DNA of 64,000 nt from Tubiluchus corallicola. Its lineage: Eukaryota > Priapulida > Priapulimorpha > Priapulimorphida > Tubiluchidae. The DNA is taken from the NCBI GenBank assembly GCA_030141605.1, contig JAQGDQ010000312.1:83445-147444 (forward strand), in the 5' to 3' direction. The notes beneath the pieces were generated by a model that worked only from the letters and a program-made list of their open reading frames with translations, searched no databases and was not told where the DNA came from. Numbering within the stretch: position 1 is the stretch's first letter; each line of letters starts with the position of its first letter. Position numbers and translations under genes: made by a program. Shown here piece after piece: positions 1 to 10,128 of the stretch.

Positions 1-184
1 GTCACCTGCAGAGTTTGTTCTTTGGTGTTTAATTAATGGCTTCCTCGTTATTTGCATACATTTCTTATTTTGTTCTTGCATAGTGGTTGAATCTTAGTGC
101 AGTTTGTATGTACACAAGTATAGTGTTTATGTGTGAATACTTGTACTTGGCTGGTACAAACTGTGCTTCTGTAAACTCTGCAAG

Positions 185-430
185 GCTGAGATGTATCTTC
201 TAGGAAACGAAGACGTGGTCTAGTGGCCTACTCAACGAGATGTTTGTGGCATAACTGGACCTTGACTCATTATCGAGAATTTCCCTCTAAGATGAGCCAC
301 TGAACCAATAGACATGTCTCAGCCGCACTAGGATGCATATGCATGTTCCTTTTGTGAGGTAATAACAGCCAATGATAAAGCTCAGTGCGAGTATCCAACC
401 CACAGCAACCCACTTGTGTAAAGTATGTGT
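185..430. repeat. SINE-like interspersed repeat (also at 5126-5371)
   Basis: The stretch with gacgtggtctagtggcctac, tctaagatgagccactgaac and a cautious tRNA-like head resembles repeats at 12040-12170, 17260-17480, 36330-36610 and 42080-42325. They share tctaagatgagccactgaac- or gttcacctcat-type blocks. The assignment is by resemblance only. Confidence 0.4.
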
Positions 431-660
431 TCATCTACTCATCCACGAACTCTGTTATTATGTAACATATGTTGGTTTAGCAAATTAGTTGGAACTACTG
501 TACTTACTTATTTGTCTCTACTGTTCCTCTTCGTCTGCTTCATAAAAAATTTTGACGATGTGAGAGTTTTTGTAATTTAAAATTAATTTTACCCCTTATT
601 ATTTCCTTCTTGCAGCCATTTTGTAATTCCTATTTGTGTAAATGTTCTTCTTATTATTGT

Positions 661-1107
661 ACACTCATATCTCAGTTTGCCGGGACCTCACCTTTGCGGA
701 TATCGCAAAATTCGGACAAAATCTGGTCCGTTAAAAAGTTCTGCATACTGCGGACACAGTCTGCTGTTTCGTGACCTGACTGCTAGTTGGCGGGCTTTGT
801 TTACATCCAAGCAGCATGTAACAATACGTGTGTAACTTGTATGTCAGCATGTTTAGTGGTTTAATCAGTGTGTGTAAGCGGTTTATAGTCAATTATGCGG
901 AGTTATTTGAGTCAACTGCCGACATTTTTAATATACTTTTGCCTAGGAGTGGCCTGTACTAGACATTTTTCAGTCAATTAGCGATTGATTATAAATACAT
1001 TACCGTGAGTCTAATACACAGCGCCTACTATATTAGCTTAGCATCAGAAAATACAGACAATTGGCAAATTCGGACCAAATTTGTCCGACAAACCCAGATA
1101 TGAGTGT
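661..1107. mobile_element. MITE family 1 (TIR acactcatatctc...), copy in unit 1
   Basis: The termini acactcatatctcagtttgc and the inverted ...aaacccagatatgagtgt bound about 447 bp with no coding capacity. Related copies lie at 5602-6048 and 63564-63970 (opposite orientation), with a truncated one at 39026-39208. The family is non-autonomous and its superfamily is not determined. Confidence 0.8.
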
Positions 1108-1907
1108 ATTTGTGCTATTATTATACCCAATTTCTGTCTTATTTTGCCAATTTGCAATGACGACCTTAGGCCTACAATCGCTCATACTTCCCTGAGTTAT
1201 TTTGAAGTAAAAGTTGATGTACATGTAGGGTAATTCCAAATATGGTGCAGACATTTTTTCTGCTCATTCGCATTTACAGACTTTGTCTATCAAGGCGATT
1301 GTTGTTACTTTGGCACATTGCAAGTACAGGGTGACACGTAACATTTTGCTAAGGACGGTACACAAGCAATGAGTATTGTTACAGAACATGTATTGCTAAA
1401 ATAATTGCGAATCTACCCGTGCCCCAAAAACTGAGTGTTGAATTCTTGGGTGTCTCTTACCACCTGCAGTCTTGAGGGCATGAACAGAGCAATCTTTTGC
1501 AGAACTAAAAAGTCCTCCAACATGTCTAGCAGATGTCTCACAAACTTGGTTTAAACATAATTTATTGAAGGTGTAACATCTAGGTTTGAAACAGACAGTT
1601 TTACAAATGATATATGTTCTCCCCTAGCGGGAGCAAAACGCTAGACAAATGCAGAACAATGGTTACCACAATGTACAAAAAATGTCGCAATAAACATGAA
1701 CATTACTATGTAATAAGAGTAGCAAAGTTAATACTATTTGAAGCGCTTGGTGTGTGAAATAAAACACTGCACATTACATATTGCACACTTGGTGATAAGT
1801 ATTCTAGTATTGTTCTTGTCTAGGGGCAATTTTGAAATTTTACCTATATACAGTAAATAATAATGTGCCAAATGAGTATAATTGCTTCTGTATTTTGTGT
1901 TCATCAG

Positions 1908-3001
1908 TTCCTGAGAAAGAAGCTCTGGAAGCTCCGCTTGTGAATACCAATCACTTGGATCATTCCACATCTGTGTTCCGCTACGACGACAAGGATTTTG
2001 TTGTCTGCGTTCCGGGATGGAATCATCCCCGAATGTTGAGCAAATTCGACGTGCAGTTGCGATCAAAGTGGGACGAAGCCATGGACGGCGGTCACTTCCG
2101 ATACAGGTTGGATAAGTTGGAAACGAAAATTCTAGAAGGGGAGCTTGGAATGGTGGCTCAGTTGAACGAGAAAAGAGGGCGGGAGAGGCGGAAACCGCAA
2201 GAAATGAAGAGCGTCGTGCAACCTTTCGATCCGCAGAACTTCCATTTTAACAAAGTAAAGAGAGAAGAGGTGCTGTTTGTTTTGCAGAGGAAAGATTTTC
2301 GCGAGAGGATGACTGATGATGCTTGCAAAGCAGCAGAAAATATCGTGATGATTAACAACAGCCCGTTGGAGTATGGAAACGTTTTGATCGTCCCGTCCGC
2401 GGCTAGCTGCCTTCCTCAGATTTTAACCAAATCTGCAATCATCTTGGCAGTAGAAGCCGTTTTGTTGAGTTCCCATGTCGGATTCAGAGTCGGTTTTAAT
2501 TCTCTGTGCGGTCTGGCGTCTGTGAACCATCTTCACTTTCATGCTTATTATCTAGAACATCGCTTATACGTTGAGACCGCACGTGTTGCAAAGGTGTGCG
2601 AACATTGCTTTGAGATTGTTAATTATCCCGTGCGGGGGTTTGTGCTCTTCTTGTCAGATTGTGATATTGTCGCAGTTGCAGAACTCGCGTTTAAATTATC
2701 CGACCTTTTTGCAAGTAACAACATTGCGCACAACATGTTTGTAACTCGAGCTAAAACCGCTGATCACGCCGAAGAAACAGTACGGGTCTATGTCTGGCCT
2801 AGAAAGTTGTGCATCGGAGTGAAAAACGAACCGTGGTTTAATGTCGCCATGTGCGAGCTGGCCAGTCATCTGCCGATCAAGATGAAAGAAGCGTACGACA
2901 ATATGACAGAAGAGAAAGCTTGCAAAGTTATCAGCGATGAATCTTTCTCAGAAACTGATTTTTCCGGGTTAAAGCAAAGAGTTGTCAAGTTACTGTCTTG
3001 A
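1908..3001 (+). CDS. GDPGP1: GDP-D-glucose phosphorylase 1, copy 1 (main exon; N-terminus missing)
   Basis: GDPGP1 is a cytosolic HIT-superfamily enzyme. It phosphorolyses GDP-D-glucose to GDP and glucose-1-phosphate and is thought to clear a mischarged analogue of GDP-mannose. The reading frame has the family blocks in order: WDEAMDGGHFRYRL, VAQLNEKRGRERR, SVVQPFDPQNFHFNK, NNSPLEYGNVLIVP, GFRVGFNSLCGLASVNHLHF and FNVAMCELASHLPIK. The HLHFHAYY motif carries the nucleophilic-histidine triad. The frame stays open back to 1832, but that start is TTG. The first in-frame ATG (2033) falls after conserved residues (KDFVVCVPGW). A good 3' splice site (ttttgtgttcatcag, ending 1907) opens the conserved region, so I start the exon at 1908 and infer an upstream first exon, which I could not find. 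The stop TGA (2999-3001) lies inside the first unit of the following minisatellite. Confidence 0.9.
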
Positions 3002-3625
3002 ACACAAATGTTGCTATTTTGAATGCAAATGTTCTTTTCTTGAACACAAATGTTGTTGTCTTGAACGCAACCTTTTGTGTCTTGGACACCAATGTTGCTG
3101 TCTTGAACACAAACTTTGCTGTCTTGGACACCAATGTTGCTGTCTTGAACACAAACTTTGCTTTCTTGAACACCAATGTTGCTGTCTTGAACACAAACTT
3201 TGCTGTCTTGGACACCAATGTTGCTGTCTTGAACACAAACTTTGCTCTCTTGAACACCAATGTTGCTGTCTTGAACACAAACTTTGCTCTCTTGGACACC
3301 AATGTTGCTGTCTTGAACACAAACTTTGCTGTCTTGGACACCAATGTTGCTGTCTTGAACACAAACTTTGCTTTCTTGAACACCAATGTTGCTGTCTTGA
3401 ACACAAACTTTGCTGTCTTGGACACCAATGTTGCTGTCTTGAACACAAACTTTGCTCTCTTGGACACCAATGTTGCTGTCTTGAACACAAACTTTGCTGT
3501 CTTGGACACCAATGTTGCTGTCTTGAACACAAACTTTGCTGTCTTGGACACCAATGTTGCTGTCTTGAACACAAACTTTGCTGCCTTGGACACCAATGTT
3601 GCTGTCTTGAATACGTATAGCAGTC
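2990..3625. repeat. 42-bp (2 x 21) minisatellite at the GDPGP1 stop codon, copy 1
   Basis: Two 21-bp half-units alternate, gctgtcttgaacacaaactt(t) and gctgtcttggacaccaatgt(t), about 30 half-units in all. The array begins on the last codons of the gene, so its first degenerate half-unit contains the stop. The unit is a multiple of three and lacks stops in most frames. That is why long CLEHK-, VQDSN- and LNTNV-type reading frames appear on both strands; they are by-products of the repeat and not genes. Confidence 0.95.
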
Positions 3626-4001
3626 TTGAATACTGATGTTGCTGTATTGAGGACAAATGTTACTGAATACATTGCAAAATTATCACGTATTTTCCTCTCA
3701 GATTACTGTAACCATCGAACACGGTACTGATAGCTATAATTTAGCCTGTAAACAATATAGACATTTGTTACACCATGGAATATTAAGGCAGCCAAAAAGT
3801 CATTGATTTATTCTAAGCTTTTGTTAATCAGAGGCTTATGGTGGTGCATTATCTAAAACCAAGACATGTCACTATTACAACAGTTGGATTTTCAGTAGGT
3901 AGGCATAGGTAAATGGACATGCCTAATATACTTAACATTGTGACATAATGTAACACAATTAATTTAATTGTGCACAATTTGTTATTGTTACATTATTCAA
4001 C

Positions 4002-4499
4002 AATAAGCCTTTTCACAGTTTCGTTGTGCGCTCACAAAGTTGCTGTCGGTCAACAGTTAGGTTTATCACAGCAACGCGTCTTAACTACAATCATCACATG
4101 ACATTTGTGTAAAAGAAAGCCATCTGCCATATCAGTACAATAACTTTAGTTATTTTACCTGGACTTTATCACAGCAACGTGTCTTAACTACAGTCATCAC
4201 ATGACATATGGGTAAAGGAAAGCCGTCTGCCATATCAGTTCAATAACTTTAGTTATTTTACCTGGACTTTAGTTAATTATGTATTAGTCTGGGCATAGAT
4301 TGATTTACTAGTAGGGTCTTGCTTGGGAACGAGAAGACATGAATTTGGTAATATTCTAACTAGCTGTTAAAATGGTTGCTTTCATAATAACATGGGCTGC
4401 GAGGCATTGTCAAGTGCACAGGAATGTGGTGTCTAGCACACTTAACCCTTGACCTTTTCATGATCATCATCGATTGCTGGAACTGTGAAAAGGTTTATT
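4002..4499. mobile_element. MITE family 2 (TIR aataagccttttcacag), unit 1
   Basis: Left end aataagccttttcacag and right end ctgtgaaaaggtttatt are inverted repeats enclosing about 500 bp. Inside is a local duplication (cagcaacgcgtcttaact / cagcaacgtgtcttaact). It is duplicated at about 8938-9437. Other family members lie near 28586-28800, 33040-33320, 41120-41484, 51685-51895 and 62065-62243. Confidence 0.8.
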
Positions 4500-4643
4500 A
4501 ATGGAATGGTTGTCTTTCATTTCAATGTTCTAATTAAGGAGGTGTCGAAGTTGTGCACATCGTAAAGAGTTACCTCATAATCTTTGTAATAATTTGGCCG
4601 TGGTGTTTTGAAGTTTATGTTTTTTTTGCCGATTCAGCGTTAA

Positions 4644-4649
4644 AATAAA
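4644..4649 (+). terminator. Candidate poly(A) signal AATAAA for GDPGP1 copy 1
   Basis: An AATAAA lies about 1.6 kb after the stop (taaaataaacaaaag) and is repeated at the same place in unit 2. It is only a candidate, because such motifs are common by chance in AT-rich DNA. Confidence 0.3.
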
Positions 4650-4769
4650 CAAAAGAAGAGGATAAGACAAGCTCGTATTTGTATTATTGTGAAAAACATT
4701 TTGCAATTAAGTTTCTTGTGGTGATTAAACTAATCATTTAAATGCAAACTGTATTTCTTAACTGTAGCA

Positions 4770-4941
4770 CAGGGGTGTGCAAACTGCGGCCCACCGAGAG
4801 ATCTTGTGCAGCCCGCGAAGAGGTTTGTCAACATAATGAAAGTGCGGCCCACGCAATCCAGCTGAAGTCCGCGCCAATATCGCAAAGATGCCGGTAGTTT
4901 TTTCCTCTAGATCAGATGGCATTAACCCTTACAAGACCGTT
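4770..4941. mobile_element. hAT-type MITE, 5' part only (truncated by the duplication)
   Basis: It begins caggggtgtgcaaactgcgg after the 8-bp target ctgtagca. It stops at the duplication junction, where the sequence jumps to the start of unit 2. The remaining 240 bp and the right terminus are absent. Confidence 0.9.
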
Positions 4942-5601
4942 GTCACCTGCAGAGTTTGTTCTTTGGTGTTTAATTAATGGCTTCCTCGTTATTTGCATAC
5001 ATTTCTTATTTTGTTCTTGCATAGTGGTTGAATCTTAGTGCAGTTTGTATGTACACAAGTATAGTGTTTATGTGTGAATACTTGTACTTGGCTGGTACAA
5101 ACTGTGCTTCTGTAAACTCTGCAAGGCTGAGATGTATCTTCTAGGAAACGAAGACGTGGTCTAGTGGCCTACTCAACGAGATGTTTGTGGCATAACTGGA
5201 CCTTGACTCATTATCGAGAATTTCCCTCTAAGATGAGCCACTGAACCAATAGACATGTCTCAGCCGCACTAGGATGCATATGCATGTTCCTTTTGTGAGG
5301 TAATAACAGCCAATGATAAAGCTCAGTGCGAGTATCCAACCCACAGCAACCCACTTGTGTAAAGTATGTGTTCATCTACTCATCCACGAACTCTGTTATT
5401 ATGTAACATATGTTGGTTTAGCAAATTAGTTGGAACTACTGTACTTACTTATTTGTCTCTACTGTTCCTCTTCGTCTGCTTCATAAAAAATTTTGACGAT
5501 GTGAGACTTTTTGTAATTTAAAATTAATTTTACCCCTTATTATTTCCTTCTTGCAGCCATTTTGTAATTCCTATTTGTGTAAATGTTCTTCTTATTATTG
5601 T

Positions 5602-6048
5602 ACACTCATATCTCAGTTTGCCGGGACCTCACCTTTGCGGATATCGCAAAATTCGGACAACATCTGGTCCGTTAAAAAGTCCCGCATGTTGCAGATACAG
5701 TCCGTTATATCGTGAGCTGACTGCTAGTTGGCGGGCTTTGTTTACATCCAAGCAGCATGTAACAATACGTGTGTAACTTGTATGTCAGCATGTTTAGTGG
5801 TTTAATCAGTGTGTGTAAGCGGTTTATAGTCAATTATGCGGAGTTATTTGAGTCAACTGCCGACATTTTTAATATACTTTTGCCTAGGAGTGGCCTGTAC
5901 TAGACATTTTTCAGTCAATTAGCGATTGATTATAAATACATTACCGTGAGTCTAATACACAGCGCCTACTATATTAGCTTAGCATCAGAAAATACAGACA
6001 ATTGGCAAATTCGGACCAAATTTGTCCGACAAACCCAGATATGAGTGT
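5602..6048. mobile_element. MITE family 1, copy in unit 2
   Basis: This is the duplicated counterpart of 661-1107. Between about 5658 and 5713 it differs from copy 1 at roughly 12 of 55 positions, while its flanks are almost identical. The variant reading (aagtcccgcat) is closer to the 63.9 kb family member than to copy 1. Confidence 0.8.
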
Positions 6049-6848
6049 ATTTGTGCTATTATTATACCCAATTTCTGTCTTATTTTGCCAATTTGCAATG
6101 ACGACCTTAGGCCTACAATCGCTCATACTTCCCTGAGTTATTTTGAAGTAAAAGTTGATGTACATGTAGGGTAATTCCAAATATGGTGCAGACATTTTTT
6201 CTGCTCATTCGCATTTACAGACTTTGACTATCAAGGCGATTGTTGTTACTTTGGCACATTGCAAGTACAGGGTGACACGTAACATTTTGCTAAGGACGGT
6301 ACACAAGCAATGAGTATTGTTACAGAACATGTATTGCTAAAATAATTGCGAATCTACCCGTGCCCCAAAAACTGAGTGTTGAATTCTTGGGTGTCTCTTA
6401 CCACCTGCAGTCTTGAGGGCATGAACAGAGCAATCTTTTGCAGAACTAAAAAGTCCTCCAACATGTCTAGCAGATGTCTCACAAACTTGGTTTAAACATA
6501 ATTTATTGAAGGTGTAACATCTAGGTTTGAAACAGATAGTTTTACAAATGATATATTTTCTCCCCTAGCGGGAGCAAAATGCTAGACAAATGCAGAACAA
6601 TGGTGACCACAATGTACAAAAAATGTCGCAATAAACATGAACATTACTATGTAATAAGAGTAGCAAAGTTAATACTATTTGAAGCGCTTGGTGTGTGAAA
6701 TAAAACACTGCACATTACATATTGCACACTTGGTGATAAGTATTCTAGTATTGTTCTTGTCTAGGGGCAATTTTGAAATTTTACCTATATACAGTAAATA
6801 ATAATGTGCCAAATGAGTATAATTGCTTCTGTATTTTGTGTTCATCAG

Positions 6849-7942
6849 TTCCTGAGAAAGAAGCTCTGGAAGCTCCGCTTGTGAATACCAATCACTTGGA
6901 TCATTCCACATCTGTGTTCCGCTACGACGACAAGGATTTTGTTGTCTGCGTTCCGGGATGGAATCATCCCCGAATGTTGAGCAAATTCGACGTGCAGTTG
7001 CGATCAAAGTGGGACGAAGCCATGGACGGCGGTCACTTCAGATACAGGTTGGATAAGTTGGAAACGAAAATTCTAGAAGGGGAGCTTGGAATGGTGGCTC
7101 AGTTGAACGAGATAAGAGGGCGGGAGAGGCGGAAACCGCAAGAAATGAAGAGCGTCGTGCAACCTTTCGATCCGCAGAACTTCCATTTTAACAAAGTAAA
7201 GAGAGAAGAGGTGCTGTTTGTTTTGCAGAGGAAAGATTTTCGCGAGAGGATGACTGATGATGCTTGCAAAGCAGCAGAAAATATCGTGATGATTAACAAC
7301 AGCCCGTTGGAGTATGGAAACGTTTTGATCGTCCCGTCCGCGGCTAGCTGCCTTCCTCAGATTTTAACCAAATCTGCAATCATCTTGGCAGTAGAAGCCG
7401 TTTTGTTGAGTTCCCATGTCGGATTCAGAGTCGGTTTTAATTCTCTGTGCGGTCTGGCGTCTGTGAACCATCTTCACTTTCATGCTTATTATCTAGAACA
7501 TCGCTTATACGTTGAGACCGCACGTGTTGCAAAGGTGTGCGAACATTGCTTTGAGATTGTTAATTATCCCGTGCGGGGGTTTGTGCTCTTCTTGTCAGAT
7601 TGTGATATTGTCGCAGTTGCAGAACTCGCGTTTAAATTATCCGACCTTTTTGCAAGTAACAACATTGCGCACAACATGTTTGTAACTCGAGCTAAAACCG
7701 CTGATCACGCCGAAGAAACAGTACGGGTCTATGTCTGGCCTAGAAAGTTGTGCATCGGAGTGAAAAACGAACCGTGGTTTAATGTCGCCATGTGCGAGCT
7801 GGCCAGTCATCTGCCGATCAAGATGAAAGAAGCGTACGACAATATGACAGAAGAGAAAGCTTGCAAAGTTATCAGCGATGAATCTTTCTCAGAAACTGAT
7901 TTTTCCGGGTTAAAGCAAAGAGTTGTCAAGTTACTGTCTTGA
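6849..7942 (+). CDS. GDPGP1: GDP-D-glucose phosphorylase 1, copy 2 (main exon; N-terminus missing)
   Basis: This is the duplicate of the first copy, with the same acceptor, frame and stop, and it is intact over the whole exon. The visible coding differences are a silent CGA/AGA arginine change and one replacement: Lys in NEKRGRERR of copy 1 is Ile here (NEIRGRERR), just before the basic stretch. The histidine motif HLHFHAYY is unchanged. No first coding exon is recognisable within the unit. Copy 2 may therefore lack its own start and promoter, use the internal ATG (6974) or be reached by splicing from an exon upstream of copy 1. Confidence 0.88.
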
Positions 7943-8566
7943 ACACAAATGTTGCTATTTTGAATGCAAATGTTCTTTTCTTGAACACAAATGTTGTTGT
8001 CTTGAACGCAACCTTTTGTGTCTTGGACACCAATGTTGCTGTCTTGAACACAAACTTTGCTGTCTTGGACACCAATGTTGCTGTCTTGAACACAAACTTT
8101 GCTGTCTTGAACACCAATGTTGCTGTCTTGAACACAAACTTTGCTGTCTTGGACACCAATGTTGCTGTCTTGAACACAAACTTTGCTCTCTTGAACACCA
8201 ATGTTGCTGTCTTGAACACAAACTTTGCTCTCTTGGACACCAATGTTGCTGTCTTGAACACAAACTTTGCTGTCTTGGACACCAATGTTGCTGTCTTGAA
8301 CACAAACTTTGCTCTCTTGAACACCAATGTTGCTGTCTTGAATACAAACTTTGCTCTCTTGGACACCAATGTTGCTGTCTTGAACACAAACTTTGCTCTC
8401 TTGGACACCAATGTTGCTGTCTTGAACACAAACTTTGCTGTCTTGGACACCAATGTTGCTGTCTTGAACACACTTTGCTGTCTTGGACACCAATGTTGCT
8501 GTCTTGAACACAAACTTTGCTGCCTTGGACACCAATGTTGCTGTCTTGAATACGTATAGCAGTCTT
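7931..8566. repeat. 42-bp minisatellite at the GDPGP1 stop codon, copy 2
   Basis: This is the same array as in copy 1 with the same overall number of units. The order of variant half-units (gtc, ctc or ttc before ttgaacacc) differs, and one unit has lost 2 bp near 8470 (gaacacactttg). Unit shuffling or gene conversion has evidently gone on after the duplication. Confidence 0.93.
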
Positions 8567-8937
8567 GAATACTGATGTTGCTGTATTGAGGACAAATGTT
8601 ACTGAATACATTGCAAAATTATCACGTATTTTCCTCTCAGATTACTGTAACCATCGAACACGGTACTGATAGCTATAATTTAGCCTGTAAACAATATAGA
8701 CATTTGTTACACCATGGAATATTAAGGCAGCCAAAAAGTCATTGATTTATTCTAAGCTTTTGTTAATCAGAGGCTTATGGTGGTGCATTATCTAAAACCA
8801 AGACATGTCACTATTACAACAGTTGGATTTTCAGTAGGTAGGCATAGGTAAATGGACATGCCTAATATACTTAACATTGTGACATAATGTAACACAATTA
8901 ATTTAATTGTGCACAATTTGTTATTCTTACCTTATTC

Positions 8938-9437
8938 AACAATAAGCCTTTTCACAGTTTTGTTGTGCGCTCACAAAGTTGCTGTCGGTCAACAGTTAGG
9001 TTTATCACAGCAACGCGTCTTAACTACAATCATCACATGACATTTGTGTAAAAGAAAGCCATCTGCCATATCAGTACAATAACTTTAGTTATTTTACCTG
9101 GACTTTATCACAGCAACGTGTCTTAACTACAGTCATCACATGACATATGGGTAAAGGAAAGCCGTCTGCCATATCAGTTCAATAACTTTAGTTATTTTAC
9201 CTGGACTTTAGTTAATTATGTATTAGTCTGGGCATAGATTGATTTACTAGTAGGGTCTTGCTTGGGAACGAGAAGACATGAATTTGGTAATATTCTAACT
9301 AGCTGTTAAAATGGTTGCTTTCATAATAACATGGGCTGCGAGGCATTGTCAAGTGCACAGGAATGTGGTGTCTAGCACACTTAACCCTTGACCTTTTCAT
9401 GATCATCATCGATTGCTGGAACTGTGAAAAGGTTTAT
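8938..9437. mobile_element. MITE family 2, unit 2
   Basis: This is the duplicate of 4002-4499, with the same TIRs and the same internal duplication. Confidence 0.8.
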
Positions 9438-9708
9438 TAATGGAATGGTTGTCTTTCATTTCAATGTTCTAATTAAGGAGGTGTCGAAGTTGTGCACATC
9501 GTAAAGAGTTACCTCATAATCTTTGTAATAATTTGGCCGTGGTGTTTTGAAGTTTATGTTTTTTTTGCCGATTCAGCGTTAAAATAAACAAAAGAAGAGG
9601 ATAAGACAAGCTCGTATTGGTATTATTGTGAAAAACATTTTGCAATTAAGTTTCTTGTGGTGATTAAACTAATCATTTAAATGCAAACTGTATTTCTTAA
9701 CTGTAGCA

Positions 9709-10120
9709 CAGGGGTGTGCAAACTGCGGCCCACCGAGAGATCTTATGCAGCCTGCGAAGAGGTTTGTCAACATAATGAAAGTGCGGCCCACGCAATCCAG
9801 CTGAAGTCCGCACCAATATCGCAAAGATGCCGGTAGTTTTTTCCTCTAGATCAGATGGCATTAACCCTTACAAGACCGTTGTCACTTAATGTCACTGTCG
9901 GATATGACGAAATATATGGTTTTTAATATAAATTTTAATAACTTCTAAAATAGTTTCTCGAGTGTAGTAGTGCAGTAGTAATGATGTGCGCAAATCAGAT
10001 GCAAAAAAATCGTTATTAGGTCCTACTGTACTTGGCTCCTTGACCAAACTGCATGTGGCCCACAGGAATTGCGGGAAAGCTTAATGTGGCCCTACTAGTC
10101 AGATAATTTGCACACCCCTG
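9709..10120. mobile_element. hAT-type MITE, complete, with 8-bp TSD
   Basis: The ends caggggtgtgcaaactgcgg and ...taatttgcacacccctg are terminal inverted repeats. The flanks are a perfect 8-bp duplication, ctgtagca (9701-9708 and 10121-10128), as expected for the hAT superfamily. At 412 bp and without an ORF it is non-autonomous. Relatives lie at 42897-43470, 52110-52331 and 56441-56958. Confidence 0.92.
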
Positions 10121-10128
10121 CTGTAGCA

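Larger units (their letters stand above)
1..4941. repeat. Tandem segmental duplication, unit 1 (GDPGP1-bearing)
   Basis: This unit and the next are the same sequence offset by 4941 bp, falling to 4939 bp after a 2-bp deletion in the minisatellite of unit 2. The unit starts with gtcacctgcag at the very first base of the window and ends in acaagaccgtt, after which gtcacctgcag recurs. By eye only scattered substitutions separate the copies, apart from one dense cluster near 720-775. The unit holds a MITE, the GDPGP1 exon, its minisatellite, a second MITE and the left part of a hAT element. It may be a true recent duplication or two haplotypes placed in tandem by the assembly. Confidence 0.95.
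4942..9880. repeat. Tandem segmental duplication, unit 2
   Basis: This is the second copy of the 4.94 kb unit. It ends at the same internal point of the hAT-like MITE as unit 1 (acaagaccgtt followed by gtcac). Here the sequence then continues into the rest of the hAT element instead of restarting the unit, so this is the copy with the original right-hand flank. Confidence 0.95.

Noticed and set aside
1832-1907. N-terminal extension of the GDPGP1 frame
   Set aside because: It begins with TTG, not ATG, and ends in a typical polypyrimidine acceptor, so it is most likely intron.
1734-2066. Reverse-strand 110-codon frame over the start of the GDPGP1 exon (also 6675-7007)
   Set aside because: It is the antisense shadow of the conserved exon and crosses its splice site.
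2866-3672. Long forward and reverse frames of VQDSN / CLEHK / LNTNV repeats
   Set aside because: All arise from the stop-poor 21-bp unit of the minisatellite; several overlapping frames are open at once and none has a domain or splice support.
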